Origin: Xanthomonas arboricola pv. populi
GTDB lineage: Bacteria; Pseudomonadota; Gammaproteobacteria; Xanthomonadales; Xanthomonadaceae
NCBI RefSeq assembly: GCF_002939945.1
Contig: NZ_MDEB01000005.1
Coordinates: 163,493 to 227,492 of the forward strand
DNA: 64,000 nt
Direction: 5' to 3'
In this document: piece by piece, positions 7,887 to 17,106 of the stretch
Position numbering within the stretch: the first letter of the stretch is position 1
How the letters are laid out: each line of letters opens with the position of its first letter
Translations under genes and position numbers: made by a program
Notes under the pieces: generated by a model
Database searches by the model: none
Told to the model about the DNA's origin: nothing
The model's input: the letters and a program-made list of their open reading frames with translations, nothing else

Positions 7887-10800
7887 ATGAACCGTAGTAT
7901 CCAGAAGCGTGCCTTGGCATTGGCGCTGGTCGTGGCCATGGGGAGCGTCCACGCGCAGTCCACCAGCGGCAGTATCGTCGGCAGCGTGGGACAGAGCAGC
8001 GGCACCAGCGTGCTGGTGGAAAACAACAGTGGGTTCAGCCGCGAAGTGCCGGTGGATGCGCGCGGCCGTTACACCGCCGGCAATCTGCCGCTGGGTACTT
8101 ACAAGGTCACCGTCAAGCGCGATGGCGCGGTGGTGGAGACGCGCGAGAACGTCGCGATCACGGTCGGCGCCAATACCGACGTCTCGTTCGCCGCTGCGTC
8201 GGGGAGCGGCATGCAGACCCTGGACAGCGTCACCGTCACTGCCGCAGGCCTGACCACCATCGACGTCAGCAGCGTGGACACCCGCACCGTGGTCACCGCC
8301 GAGCAGCTGCAGCAGCTGCCGCTGGGCCGCACGGCCGAAGCGATCGCGCTGCTGGCACCGGGCGTGGTGGTCAATAGCGGCGGTTTCGACAACGGCCCGC
8401 TCGGCGGCTCGCTGCCCAGCTTCGGCGGCTCGGCCGCCAGCGAAAACGCCTATTATCTCAACGGTTTCAACACCACCACCATCAGCAACAACCTGGGTGG
8501 GCTGACCCTGCCATATGGCGCCATCGACCAGCAGGAAATCTTCACCGGCGGCTACGGCGCGCAGTACGGTCGCGCCAATGGCGGCGTGATCAACCAGATC
8601 GGCAAGCGCGGCACCAACGAGTGGAAGTTCGGCGCCGCGGTGATCTGGGAGCCGAACGGCCTCAAGGCCAACCAGCGCGACATCTACTGGCGCCCGGACA
8701 GCCAGGGCAGCACGATCAACAACGCCGCCTACCGCTACGCGCGCTCGGCCAATGGCCTGTATCAGCCGGCGAGCGAGGCCGAAGCCAACCAGACCACCTA
8801 CAGCGCCTATGTCGGCGGGCCGATCATCCAGGACAAGCTGTTCTTCTTCCTGGCCGCCGAACAGGTGGATTCGGACGGCGTCCGCGTCGGCACCAATCGC
8901 GATACCGACAACGGCCGCACCGGCGGGCTGACCGATTACGACTACAAGCAGAAACGCTGGTACGCCAAGGTGGACTGGAACATCACCGACAACCACCTGA
9001 TCGAGGTGACCGGCGCCAGCGACGAGGCAGAGACCAACGGGTCGATCTACCGCTACGACTATGTCAATCGCCAGCGTGGCAGCTATTTCACCGACGAGTC
9101 CACCTGGAAGACCGGCCCCACCTTGTTCACCGGCAAGTACACCGGCTACCTCAGCGACAACCTCACCGTGACCGCGCTGTACGGCAAGATGAAAACGCCC
9201 GACGAGCTGACGCCCTTCAATTACGACGCGGCCGGCGGCCCGGTCATCAACAGCGCCGCGCTGCAGAATCCGGCTTACACCGGCGGCACTCCGCGCATCG
9301 GCAGTCAGCTGGTCACCTCGGTCAGTTCACCGGATCGCGAATACAAGAAAGACAATCAGCGTTTGAATCTGGAATGGCGCATCGGCCACCACACGCTCAA
9401 CTTCGGTATCGACAATCAGAAGTCCGAAGGCATCGATGTGGGCTCGGTGCTGTCAGGCCCCGGCTTTGCGTGGACCTACGGCCAGACCGACGATCCCAAT
9501 GGCCTGCGGACGGGCGGGCTGGTCAGCCAGTCGGCCAACGAAGCCGGTGGCATCGGTGCGCCGAGCCCGGGCCTGGTCGATCCGGTCAATGGGTCCAGCG
9601 GCTACTACGTGGTGCGCAACATCAACACCAGCCTGTACTCCTACGAGGCCAAGCAACGCGCCTACTACATCGAAGACAAGTGGCAGGTCACCGACAACCT
9701 GTTGTTGAGCATCGGCCTGCGCAAGGACGAGTTCACCAACTACACCCCGTTCGGCGACCCCTACATCGAAGTGGATAACGCCTGGGCACCGCGCCTGGGC
9801 TTCAGTTGGGATGTCAACGGCGATTCCAGCCTGAAGGTGTTCGGCAACATCGGCCGCTATTATCTCGGCCTGCCGTTGTCGGCAGTGAGCCTGTTCACCC
9901 CGGCCACCACCACCGATACCTACTTCACCTACAGCGGCATCAACGCCGATGGCACGCCGATTCTGGCGCAGCAGCTGGGTTCGGCAGTGTCGGCCAACTC
10001 GCGCTTTGGCCGCATCGCCGATGTGCGCACCGCGGTGGTCAAGGATATCGAGGGCGAGAACCAGGACGAAGTCATCCTCGGCTTCACCAAGCAGCTGGAT
10101 ACCGGCTGGGTGCTGGGCGTGCGCGGCACGCATCGCCGCCTCAATGCAGGTATCGACGATCAGAACTACGACGTCTCCAATACCGCATTGATCGCCGCTG
10201 CGGCCGCGCAGGGCGTGACCATCGATTTCTCGCAGGTTGCCGGTGCATCGCTGATCAATCCCGGCCAGACCAACACCTGGGGCGTGATCGGCACCGATGG
10301 CCAGTTCCATGAAGTGTCGGTGAGCCGCGAGGCGGCCGGCTTCCCGAAGTTCAAGCGCAATTACTCGGCGGTCGAATTCAATCTGGAACGCCCGTTCGAC
10401 GGCAAGTGGTACGCCAAGGTCAACTACGTCTGGTCGCATAGCTACGGCACCACCGAAGGTCAGGTGCGTTCTGACCTGTGGCGCACCGGCGGCGCATTGG
10501 GCAGCTACCAGGGCCAGGCCTCGGTCTCCACCACGCAGAGCTGGGACCACGCGGCACTGATGGAACACTTCAACGGCGATCAATCCAATGATCACCGCCA
10601 TCAGCTCAAGTTGTTCGGTTTCTACCAGTTCACTCCGCAATGGGGCGCGTCGGCCAACTTCAGCCTGATCTCGGGCGCGCCGCACAATTGCCTGGGCAAC
10701 TACTACGGCGACAACTACACCGGCACCGACCCGGCCGGCTACGGTGGCAGCGCGATCACCGGCGGTCCTTACCACTACTGCTACAACCCGGAAACCGGCA

Positions 10801-11063
10801 CCGGCGTGGCATCGCCGCCCGGCTCGCAGGGGCGGCTGGGCTGGATCGCGCAACTCGACATGGGCGTGACCTACAAGCCGGCATTCGCCGCCGGCAAGCT
10901 GGCGCTGCGCTTCGACGTGTTCAACATCACCAACGAGCAGACCGCAACCAACATCTATCCGTTCTCGCAGCTGCCCGACAACACCACCAACCCGCTCTGG
11001 GACCAGGTCGTGGCCTACCAGGCACCGCGCTCGGGCCGGGTGACATTGAGCTACGACTTCTAA
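7887..11063 (+). CDS. TonB-dependent outer-membrane receptor, Oar-like
   Basis: A 1058-residue outer-membrane receptor. Order: signal peptide (residues 1-24, ending VHA/Q), a carboxypeptidase-regulatory-like beta domain (about 30-105), a plug beginning VTVTAAG with LPLGRTAEAIALLAPG, then a long beta-barrel rich in Tyr, Asn and Gly, ending in Phe (TLSYDF) as outer-membrane barrels do. The N-terminal domain and size match the Oar subgroup, which is numerous in Xanthomonas and linked to uptake of plant-derived compounds and to surface adaptation. The start at 7887 has GGGGAGA just upstream; an in-frame ATG-like start at 7827 would precede the signal peptide. Substrate unknown. A strong terminator follows at 11090. 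Confidence 0.92.
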   Translation: MNRSIQKRALALALVVAMGSVHAQSTSGSIVGSVGQSSGTSVLVENNSGFSREVPVDARGRYTAGNLPLGTYKVTVKRDGAVVETRENVAITVGANTDVSFAAASGSGMQTLDSVTVTAAGLTTIDVSSVDTRTVVTAEQLQQLPLGRTAEAIALLAPGVVVNSGGFDNGPLGGSLPSFGGSAASENAYYLNGFNTTTISNNLGGLTLPYGAIDQQEIFTGGYGAQYGRANGGVINQIGKRGTNEWKFGAAVIWEPNGLKANQRDIYWRPDSQGSTINNAAYRYARSANGLYQPASEAEANQTTYSAYVGGPIIQDKLFFFLAAEQVDSDGVRVGTNRDTDNGRTGGLTDYDYKQKRWYAKVDWNITDNHLIEVTGASDEAETNGSIYRYDYVNRQRGSYFTDESTWKTGPTLFTGKYTGYLSDNLTVTALYGKMKTPDELTPFNYDAAGGPVINSAALQNPAYTGGTPRIGSQLVTSVSSPDREYKKDNQRLNLEWRIGHHTLNFGIDNQKSEGIDVGSVLSGPGFAWTYGQTDDPNGLRTGGLVSQSANEAGGIGAPSPGLVDPVNGSSGYYVVRNINTSLYSYEAKQRAYYIEDKWQVTDNLLLSIGLRKDEFTNYTPFGDPYIEVDNAWAPRLGFSWDVNGDSSLKVFGNIGRYYLGLPLSAVSLFTPATTTDTYFTYSGINADGTPILAQQLGSAVSANSRFGRIADVRTAVVKDIEGENQDEVILGFTKQLDTGWVLGVRGTHRRLNAGIDDQNYDVSNTALIAAAAAQGVTIDFSQVAGASLINPGQTNTWGVIGTDGQFHEVSVSREAAGFPKFKRNYSAVEFNLERPFDGKWYAKVNYVWSHSYGTTEGQVRSDLWRTGGALGSYQGQASVSTTQSWDHAALMEHFNGDQSNDHRHQLKLFGFYQFTPQWGASANFSLISGAPHNCLGNYYGDNYTGTDPAGYGGSAITGGPYHYCYNPETGTGVASPPGSQGRLGWIAQLDMGVTYKPAFAAGKLALRFDVFNITNEQTATNIYPFSQLPDNTTNPLWDQVVAYQAPRSGRVTLSYDF

Positions 11064-11089
11064 TCGCGCCAGGCAATGAGCTCGGTTCC

Positions 11090-11127
11090 GGCAGCGACGC
11101 GTGATGGCACGCGTCGCTGCCTTGTTG
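11090..11127 (+). terminator. Intrinsic terminator of the TonB receptor gene
   Basis: A 13-base-pair stem (GGCAGCGACGCGT with its complement, 6-base loop) 26 bases after the receptor stop, followed by the T-rich run TTGTTGTCTG. It probably ends the single-gene transcript. Confidence 0.75.
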
Positions 11128-11212
11128 TCTGTACGTCACGCTGCCCTTCGTATGCGCTGTTGGAGGATTGGTCGCGCGAATAGATCAGTTGTAGAGCGGT
11201 TGATCTGCAGCT

Positions 11213-11353
11213 TGGCTGCAAGGCCCTTGCCCGCCCACCATCGCGGGACACGCTGCAAGTACGTCTTTGTAAGCTCTTACGCGGCATCCATGCCGCGTAA
11301 GGTCCCGCGACGGTGAGCGGGCAAGGACCAGTCAAGATGGTCGGTGTGCGTGG
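11213..11353. repeat. Nested palindromic intergenic element, copy 1 (141 nt)
   Basis: An outer inverted repeat (11222-11249 with 11302-11329, 25 of 28 positions complementary) encloses a perfect 12-base-pair inner hairpin (11276-11287 with 11290-11301, 2-base loop). The whole 141-nt unit recurs at 63658-63798 with few changes, including the flanks TGGCTGCA and TGGTCGGTGTGC. It lies in the receptor-thiE gap, which otherwise holds no gene. Confidence 0.9.
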
Positions 11354-11487
11354 GGCGCCGCGCACTCGACGCACTCAGCTTGTGACTGCATCTGATAAAC
11401 GATGCTTCGACTTGAGTCCCGGTTTCTTGTGTCTTCGCTTGCGCGTTGTCGCTGGTAACTGCCGTTGTCTGTTATTTGCCAGCCACG

Positions 11488-12111
11488 CTACCGTGCAAAC
11501 CCGGCCCGATAGGCCTGCACTGCCGCGAGCGGGTCCGGCGCGGCGTACACGCCGCTGACCACGGCAATCAACTCGGCGCCTGCAGCCACCAATTCGGGCA
11601 CCTGCGCAGCCGCGATGCCGCCAATCGCCACGCGTGGCACTCCCAGCTCTGCAGCTTGCTGTAGCAGGGCAGGCGTGGCACGACGTGTCGTCACCTTGGT
11701 GGTGGTCGGGAAGAACGCACCGAAGGCCACATAGCTGGCACCGGCCGCGACCGCCGCATGCGCACGCGCGATCTCGTCGTAGCACGACACCCCGATGATG
11801 GCCTGATCGCCCAACAGCGCACGCGCCGCCGCCGCCTCGCCATCGTCTTCGCCCAAGTGCACGCCCTGCGCGCCCACCTGCAACGCCAGCTGCGCATCGT
11901 CGTTGATGATCAACGGCACGGCGTGCGCAGCGCAGGCTTCGTGCAGCGCGCTGGCCTGTTCCAATCGCAGCGCCGCGGTGGCCTGCTTGTTGCGGTACTG
12001 CAGCCAGGCGACAGCGGGCAGCAGCGGTAACGTGCGCGCGATCAGGCGCGCGGTGTCGGGCTCGTCGGGTGTGATGAGGTAGACGCCGCGGGCGTTGTGC
12101 GGGTCGGGCAT
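11488..12111 (-). CDS. thiE: Thiamine-phosphate synthase
   Basis: Joins HMP-pyrophosphate to the thiazole phosphate to make thiamine monophosphate. The 207-residue TIM-barrel shows family motifs: QYRNKQ for pyrophosphate contact, [21 protein letters not shown] with the Mg-binding acidic residues, GVSCYD, and GAFFPTTTK near the phosphate site. The start at 12111 (MPDPHN) is chosen because the frame continues upstream only as an artefact. It is divergent from the rubredoxin gene, 71 bases apart. No TPP riboswitch is visible in that short gap. Confidence 0.95.
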   Translation of the reverse strand: MPDPHNARGVYLITPDEPDTARLIARTLPLLPAVAWLQYRNKQATAALRLEQASALHEACAAHAVPLIINDDAQLALQVGAQGVHLGEDDGEAAAARALLGDQAIIGVSCYDEIARAHAAVAAGASYVAFGAFFPTTTKVTTRRATPALLQQAAELGVPRVAIGGIAAAQVPELVAAGAELIAVVSGVYAAPDPLAAVQAYRAGFAR

Positions 12112-12182
12112 GGCAGCGCTTCCGGAAGCGGTGGGTGAGATGGGACAATGCAGTCCCACCGTTGCGTGACCGCGATTATCCG

Positions 12183-12374
12183 ATGAGCGAGACATCCACG
12201 ACCACCTACCGCACCTGGATGTGCGTCGTCTGCGGGTTTCTCTACCACGAGGCCGACGGCATCCCCGAAGAAGGCATCGCCCCGGGCACCGCCTGGCAAG
12301 ACGTCCCCGACACCTGGACCTGCCCGGATTGCGGCGTGACCAAGGACGACTTCGAGATGGTCGAGATCGACTGA
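12183..12374 (+). CDS. Rubredoxin
   Basis: A 63-residue iron protein with both Cys pairs of rubredoxin, CVVCG near the N-terminus and CPDCG near the C-terminus, which bind one Fe in a Cys4 site. It carries single electrons in the cytosol, for example to alkane hydroxylases or oxygen-detoxifying enzymes; no partner lies in this window. The start at 12183 (MSETS) is preferred to the one at 12135, which would add residues from the thiE promoter region. It is divergent from thiE. Confidence 0.95.
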   Translation: MSETSTTTYRTWMCVVCGFLYHEADGIPEEGIAPGTAWQDVPDTWTCPDCGVTKDDFEMVEID

Positions 12375-12464
12375 GACCTTGGCTGGGTTGCTGCGTCTTT
12401 CGCGCCATAACATCGCAGGCACACGTTCGCACCGTGCCGGCGAGGGCCTCGCAGGCTGTGGTTT

Positions 12465-13346
12465 TCAGTGTGTGCGCGCGCGCTGACTGTTCAGCTCGAC
12501 CAGATGCTCGTGCAGATTGGCCGCATCCTGCGCGCTGGGATTGAGCTGCAGATAGCGCGACAGATCCTGGCGTGCGCCGTTGCGGTGGCCCAGATGCAGA
12601 TAGGCCATGCCGCGGTCGCGTAGCGCTTCGGGCTGGTCCGGCACCAGCTTCAGGATGCGATCGGCGCTGCGCGCGGCGCGGTCCCAGTGTTCGGCATCGG
12701 CGTAGACGCCGTGCAGATTGCGCAGGATGCGGATCAGGATCGCGCGGTGCGGCGCGGGGTCGAGGATCTGCGCCAGGGCGCGGTCGTCGGGAATCTCGCC
12801 ACCCAGATGCGGACGCGCACGCTCGCGCAACTCGTCCACGCCCAACGGGCGGCCACCGTTGAACGGATCCATGACCAGCACGCCGTCGTCCACCGGCAAA
12901 CGCACCAGAAAATGCCCGGGAAACGACACGCCCGCCAGCGGAATGCCCAGCCGGCGCGCGACTTCGATCTGCACCATCGCCAGCGAGATCGGGTTGCCCA
13001 GGCGGCGCTCGAAGACCTGGTTGAGGTAGCTGTTGCGCGGGTCGTAGTACTCGTCGTGATTGCCCGAATAGCCCAGCTCGTCGAACAGATAGCGATTGAC
13101 CGCGGCCATCTTCAACGGCCACAGGTCGATCGCCTCCACCTCACGGCGCAGATGCTCGACGTGGCTTTGCACCAGCGTGTCGTACAGCTCGGCGTCCAGC
13201 TGCGGATACTCGTCGCGCGCGATCAGCAGCGCGGTGGACATCAACGGCACTGCGTCGTCGTCCAGGCTGGCGAGTGCGGTCCAATGGGGAAGTGGGAGCA
13301 TGTCGACCATGCTGCCAAGAGTGTCGGCAACTGACGCGTGGTTCAA
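12465..13346 (-). CDS. SirB1-like transglutaminase-fold protein with TPR tail
   Basis: A 293-residue member of the SirB1 family: an N-terminal helical region, a transglutaminase-like core ([24 protein letters not shown], then [11 protein letters not shown]) and a C-terminal TPR-type part ([13 protein letters not shown] ... [19 protein letters not shown]). Its biochemical function is not established. The frame opens with TTG at 13346, supported by AGGAAG (minus strand, + bases 13354-13359) seven bases before it; the next ATG at 13310 has no ribosome site. It ends a minus-strand housekeeping run, about 40 bases after the DUF192 gene. Confidence 0.8.
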   Translation of the reverse strand: MNHASVADTLGSMVDMLPLPHWTALASLDDDAVPLMSTALLIARDEYPQLDAELYDTLVQSHVEHLRREVEAIDLWPLKMAAVNRYLFDELGYSGNHDEYYDPRNSYLNQVFERRLGNPISLAMVQIEVARRLGIPLAGVSFPGHFLVRLPVDDGVLVMDPFNGGRPLGVDELRERARPHLGGEIPDDRALAQILDPAPHRAILIRILRNLHGVYADAEHWDRAARSADRILKLVPDQPEALRDRGMAYLHLGHRNGARQDLSRYLQLNPSAQDAANLHEHLVELNSQRARTH

Positions 13347-13386
13347 GTCCGGTACTTCCTGACAGGAAGGGCCTGTCGTGTGAGAT

Positions 13387-13836
13387 TTACTTGAGCTTTG
13401 GGATGTCCGGGCTCAGGGTCAATGTGGCGCCGTCCTGCAGGTTGATCTTGGCGGCCTGGCCGGCGTTGAGTTCCAGTACGTAACGGGCCGGGCGCTTGCT
13501 GGGGTAGGGCGGGCAGGCATCGCCGGCCGAACACGGCGGCACGTCGCGCTGCTGCGAGACCAGCCGGCGCTCATCGTCGAAATACAGGATGTCCAGCGCG
13601 ATCTTGGTGTTCTTCATCCAGTACGCCAGTGGTTCCTGGCGGTCGTGGACGAACAGCATGCCGTGATCGTCCGCCATCGCATCGCGAAACATCAGGCCTT
13701 TGGCGCGATCGGCATCGTTCTGAGCCAGCTCCACCTGGTAGCGTGTGCCTGCCAGTTCCACCCAGCTGCCGCCGTTACCGGCACAGCCGCCAAGCAGGAT
13801 CAACGACGCAAGGGCGAGGAAGCGAAGACGGCGCAT
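13387..13836 (-). CDS. DUF192 family lipoprotein
   Basis: A 149-residue DUF192 protein. The N-terminus is a lipoprotein signal (MRRLRFLALASLILLGGCAG), with the lipobox Cys at residue 18, so it should be anchored in the envelope. The domain shows RAKGLMFRD, GMLFVHD and YWMKNTKIALDILYFD, all characteristic of DUF192. Function is unknown; the family is widespread in bacteria and some archaea. The start at 13836 is used because it gives a clean signal peptide; an upstream in-frame ATG at 13875 would add 13 residues. Confidence 0.88.
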   Translation of the reverse strand: MRRLRFLALASLILLGGCAGNGGSWVELAGTRYQVELAQNDADRAKGLMFRDAMADDHGMLFVHDRQEPLAYWMKNTKIALDILYFDDERRLVSQQRDVPPCSAGDACPPYPSKRPARYVLELNAGQAAKINLQDGATLTLSPDIPKLK

Positions 13837-13992
13837 ACGGCATACCAGCGGTCGGGATGCCGCACCATCTGCCAAGCGGCCGCGTGCGTCAAGCGGCTGT
13901 GGTGCGTTGTGCAGTCATTGCATGCGATAGGAGTCCGGCCCGCTGTCGCTTCGCAACGCAGGCCGCAAATACGCGTGCTTGCACGCGATCGC

Positions 13993-14640
13993 TCAGATCA
14001 CCAGCGGCGGCTCGCCACCGACGATCACCACATCGGCCGCGCGACGCGCGAACAGACCCACGCAGACCACGCCGGGAAGCTGGTTCAAGCTGCGCTCCAG
14101 CGCCACCGGGTCGGTGATCTGCAGGTTGTGCACGTCCAGCACCACATTGCCATTGTCGGTGACCACACCATCGCGCCATACCGGCTGACCGCCGGTGAGC
14201 GCCAGGATCTGGCGGGCCACCAGGCTGCGCGCCATCGGAATCACTTCCACCGGCAGCGGGAACTTGCCCAGCACCGGCACCTGCTTGCTCGGGTCGACGA
14301 TGCAGATGAAGCGCTCGCTGGCTTCGGCGATGATCTTCTCGCGCGCCAACGCCGCGCCGCCGCCCTTGATCAGGCAACGGTTCGGGTCGCACTCGTCGGC
14401 GCCATCCACATACAGCGACAGATTGCCGGTGTGGTTGAGATCCAGCACCTCGATGCCGTGGCGCCTGAGCTGCGCGCTGCTCTGCTCGGAGCTGGACACC
14501 GCACCCTTGATGCGATGACTGATGCGGCCCAAGGCGTCGATGAAGTAGGCCACCGTCGAACCGGTACCGACCCCGACGATCATGCCGTCTTCCACGTAAT
14601 CGATCGCTTTTTCGGCGGCCAGGCGTTTTGCTTCGGACAT
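13993..14640 (-). CDS. rpiA: Ribose-5-phosphate isomerase A
   Basis: Interconverts ribose 5-phosphate and ribulose 5-phosphate in the non-oxidative pentose phosphate pathway. At 215 residues it is normal in length. The conserved blocks are present: [31 protein letters not shown], and [14 protein letters not shown] with the catalytic acidic residue (E. coli Glu103 region). The start at 14640 (MSEAKRL) is the family start. Its leader is almost entirely a palindromic repeat (14656-14743), which leaves only a weak ribosome site. Confidence 0.96.
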   Translation of the reverse strand: MSEAKRLAAEKAIDYVEDGMIVGVGTGSTVAYFIDALGRISHRIKGAVSSSEQSSAQLRRHGIEVLDLNHTGNLSLYVDGADECDPNRCLIKGGGAALAREKIIAEASERFICIVDPSKQVPVLGKFPLPVEVIPMARSLVARQILALTGGQPVWRDGVVTDNGNVVLDVHNLQITDPVALERSLNQLPGVVCVGLFARRAADVVIVGGEPPLVI

Positions 14641-14655
14641 GGGTAAGAGCTCTGG

Positions 14656-14743
14656 ATTAGTGATTGGGGATTCGGGATTCGTCAAAGCGGTGCAATGCGG
14701 GCGGGCAGTGGGCCAATCCCCAATCCCCAATCCCGAATCACGG
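14656..14743. repeat. GGGATTCGGGATTCG-type inverted repeat, copy A
   Basis: The left arm is rich in GATTGGGGATTCGGGATTCG and the right arm has the complementary CCAATCCCCAATCCCGAATC. It fills the whole gap between the EVE gene stop and the rpiA start. Related copies lie at 28041, 43856 and 48495. Confidence 0.85.
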
Positions 14744-15214
14744 CTATTCCATCGCCAGCAACAATTTCCACTGCGCGGCGGTGACCGGCAGGATCGACAG
14801 GCGGTTGCCGCGGGCGATCAGCGGGAAGCCTTCGCCCAGCGCATCGGCCTGCTGCTTGATTTCATCCAGTGCGATCGTGCGCTTGAGTTTGCGTTCGAAG
14901 GCCACGTCCACCAGCATCCAGCGCGGATCTTCGCGGGTGGCCTTGGGATCGTGGTAGTCGGATTTGGGATCGAACTGGGTATTGTCCGGATACGCTGCGC
15001 TGGCGACCCTGGCGATGCCGACAATGCCCGGCACCTTGCAGTTGGAGTGGTAGAAGAACACTCCATCGCCGACATGCATGCCGTCGCGCATGAAGTTGCG
15101 CGCCTGGTAATTGCGCACACCGTTCCACGGCTCGGTGCCGACGCGTTCCAGATCCTCGATGGAAAACGTGTCCGGCTCGGACTTCATCAACCAGTAGCGC
15201 TTGCGGGCAGTCAT
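14744..15214 (-). CDS. EVE domain protein
   Basis: A 156-residue single-domain EVE (PUA-like fold) protein. Features are [12 protein letters not shown] at the N-terminus, [37 protein letters not shown] and [14 protein letters not shown] domains bind modified bases in nucleic acids, and standalone versions are common in proteobacteria, but this protein's target is not known. The start at 15214 overlaps the stop of the cyclo-ligase gene by four bases (ATGA), which points to translational coupling. Confidence 0.92.
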   Translation of the reverse strand: MTARKRYWLMKSEPDTFSIEDLERVGTEPWNGVRNYQARNFMRDGMHVGDGVFFYHSNCKVPGIVGIARVASAAYPDNTQFDPKSDYHDPKATREDPRWMLVDVAFERKLKRTIALDEIKQQADALGEGFPLIARGNRLSILPVTAAQWKLLLAME

Positions 15215-15801
15215 ACGGAAACGGTGTCGTCTTTCAGGAAGGTGGCGTGTTCGGTGCAGATCGCATCCACCGCCACGTCCCACGACTCGGTGGGCAGGGC
15301 GGCCAGCTGCTGCGCGGCGAAGCCGACGCCGACCAGCCAGGGCGGCGGCGTCTGGCGATGCCGGAACGCGAAGCTGCGATCATACCAGCCGCCCCCCATG
15401 CCCAGCCGCCGGCACTGCGCGTCGAAGCCGGTCAACGGCGCCACCACCAGCGCCATCTCCTCGGCTGCAAGCAGGTCGGTGCGTTCCACGTCCGGCTCGG
15501 GGATGCCGTAGCGATTGCTGACCAGCCCCCGGCCCGGCCGCCACGGCGCAAAGCGCAACACGCGTCCGTCCAGTACCGGCAGGCAATAACGCACGCCGGC
15601 CGGCAGGCTCAGCTGCCAACGGTGCAGCGCGATTTCGCCATCCATCGCCCAGTACCCGGCCACCGCACCGGTCTGCGGCGCGAACGGCAGCGCCAGCAGG
15701 CGCTCGGCCAGCGCATCGGCGGCGGCCAGTCGCTGCGTCGCCGGCAGGCTGCGGCGCAGCGCGCGCAACTGCTGGCGCAAGGCGTCTCGGTCGTCGGTCA
15801 T
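15211..15801 (-). CDS. fau: 5-formyltetrahydrofolate cyclo-ligase
   Basis: Converts 5-formyl-THF to 5,10-methenyl-THF with ATP, recycling an inhibitory folate. The 196-residue protein has the family ATP/Mg signature PLTGFD then CRRLGMGGGWYDRSF, and VGVGFAAQQL near the C-terminus. The ATG at 15801 is taken; a start at 15831 would add ten residues. It lies downstream of the 6S RNA gene, an arrangement conserved from E. coli (zapA-ssrS-ygfA), and runs into the EVE gene. Confidence 0.93.
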   Translation of the reverse strand: MTDDRDALRQQLRALRRSLPATQRLAAADALAERLLALPFAPQTGAVAGYWAMDGEIALHRWQLSLPAGVRYCLPVLDGRVLRFAPWRPGRGLVSNRYGIPEPDVERTDLLAAEEMALVVAPLTGFDAQCRRLGMGGGWYDRSFAFRHRQTPPPWLVGVGFAAQQLAALPTESWDVAVDAICTEHATFLKDDTVSV

Positions 15802-16033
15802 GGTGTCTCGCAGCGATAGGCAGAAGGGCATTGTCGATGGCGCGGACGCGCCTGCCTAGTGCGGACGTATCGACGGATCGCCAACGCCTGCAAGTCGCCG
15901 GCCTGTCGCTGAGCGCATGTGCGTGGGGGCTGGTCAGGTTGCGCGTTGCGCATGCGCGCATCGGGTCCTGGCGCAACGATTGCGGCAGTGGCGCAGCCGT
16001 GCTGTGTGCGCATGCCGAACGTTTCAGACACAC

Positions 16034-16064
16034 AAAAAGAAACGGCGCCCGAGGGCGCCGTTTC
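16034..16064 (-). terminator. Terminator-like hairpin after 6S RNA
   Basis: An 11-base-pair stem (GAAACGGCGCC with its complement, 4-base loop CGAG) at 16039-16064, followed on the minus strand by five Ts (16034-16038). It lies a few bases beyond the 3' end of the predicted 6S RNA, so it probably ends that RNA and would limit read-through into the cyclo-ligase gene. Confidence 0.75.
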
Positions 16065-16070
16065 AGATTT

Positions 16071-16256
16071 GCATTCTCCGCCGTGAACGATGCGGGCGAA
16101 ACGACCTTGAACCCGGGGTTCAAGTGGGGACGTTGTGAGGCCATCGGGCTTCCCGCTACAAGGCGGACTTGCACTCCCGGCTTCGTCGCGCCCCCGTGGT
16201 CGTAATTAAGGGACAAGGCGAATGTTTTGCACGCTGTCGTTTACAGCAGAGAACGC
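16071..16256 (-). ncRNA. ssrS: 6S RNA, regulator of sigma-70 RNA polymerase
   Basis: Located between zapA and the cyclo-ligase, as 6S RNA is in gammaproteobacteria. On the minus strand it holds TTGAACCCCGGGTTCAAGG (bases 16105-16123), which matches the conserved inverted segment CCUUGAACCAAGGGUUCAAGG of E. coli 6S RNA. The ends pair: GCGTTCTC at the 5' side with GAGAATGC at the 3' side, giving about 186 nt, close to the E. coli 184. 6S RNA mimics an open promoter and holds RNA polymerase in stationary phase. Ends are estimated from the closing stem. Confidence 0.88.
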
Positions 16257-16351
16257 AGTTGAAGTATAGACCTCTGCTGCGCGATGGCTAGCCCATTCGT
16301 CGGCCGGTACAGTCGAAAATTCATATTTGCGACGACAGTGCGAACTGCACC

Positions 16352-16651
16352 TCAACGCGGCGTGTCGGACACGCTATCCAGGCGACGATTCAAGCTATCC
16401 AGCGTGCTGGCCAATTCACGGTCGTAGCGCGCTTGCTGATCGCGCAGCTGCTGCAATTCGTGCGCCAGATTGAGTGCGGCCAACACCGCGACGCGATCCA
16501 CCGCCGCCATGCGATTGCTGCCGCGAATCTCGCGCATGCGCAGATCCAGCAGGCGTGCCGCAGCGGTAAGACTCTCGCGTTCGTCTGCGGTGACGCCAAC
16601 CGTGTATTCACGATCCAGAATGCGCACGCTGACCGGCTCGTTGTTGCTCAC
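16352..16651 (-). CDS. zapA: Cell division protein ZapA
   Basis: A 99-residue FtsZ-ring stabiliser. The N-terminal half ([16 protein letters not shown]) is the small ZapA globular head, and the C-terminal half is a predicted coiled coil ([29 protein letters not shown]). It bundles FtsZ filaments at the division site. The start codon overlaps the stop of the upstream coiled-coil gene by four bases (ATGA), and 6S RNA lies downstream, the standard gammaproteobacterial arrangement. Confidence 0.95.
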   Translation of the reverse strand: MSNNEPVSVRILDREYTVGVTADERESLTAAARLLDLRMREIRGSNRMAAVDRVAVLAALNLAHELQQLRDQQARYDRELASTLDSLNRRLDSVSDTPR

Positions 16652-16869
16652 GTGTGCTGCTCCAGGGACTTCAACCGTACGATCATCGCTTCCACGCGCG
16701 AGCGCGCCTGCTCGTTCTTGGTCAGCAGTTGCGCGCGTTCGCCGATCAACTGTTCCTGCTGATGACGCAGGCTGCGGTTCTCGTCGGTCAACCGCTGGCT
16801 ACGCTCGACCAGGGCCTCCACACGGGCGGCAAGTGCGCGGATCTGGGCGAGGGCGGCAGCGTTGTCCAT
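16648..16869 (-). CDS. ZapB-like small coiled-coil protein (TIGR02449 type)
   Basis: A 73-residue, nearly all-helical protein with heptad patterning throughout ([20 protein letters not shown], then [17 protein letters not shown]). It resembles the short TIGR02449/ZapB-like family found upstream of zapA in Xanthomonadaceae and pseudomonads. It probably works with ZapA at the division ring, which is inferred from position and fold. It starts at ATG 16869 and overlaps zapA by four bases. Confidence 0.85.
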   Translation of the reverse strand: MDNAAALAQIRALAARVEALVERSQRLTDENRSLRHQQEQLIGERAQLLTKNEQARSRVEAMIVRLKSLEQHT

Positions 16870-17106
16870 GCGCTCACGATAGGGGCGCGTGCGCGCGCCG
16901 GTCAAGCGCCCGGTCGCCGCCCGCCGACCCGCCGTCGGGCCAATCCCGACAAGGGCTGGCACGGCGCCCGGCCCAGCCGGCGTCATGCGCGTGGAACGCT
17001 GCATGGAACGCGCCACTGGCGGCCGACGCGGGGGGCCTTGATACACTGGGAAGTCAAATCGCCGGCGCCCATGCCGGCACCTTCCGTTCTCAGCCTGGAT
17101 GACCCG

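Noticed and set aside
12112..12182. TPP riboswitch ahead of thiE
   Set aside because: The divergent gap is only 71 bases and lacks the CUGAGA and related conserved elements.
15831..16205. Open frame of 124 codons upstream of the folate ligase on the plus strand
   Set aside because: It lies across the 6S RNA gene and its terminator, has no ribosome site and no family features.
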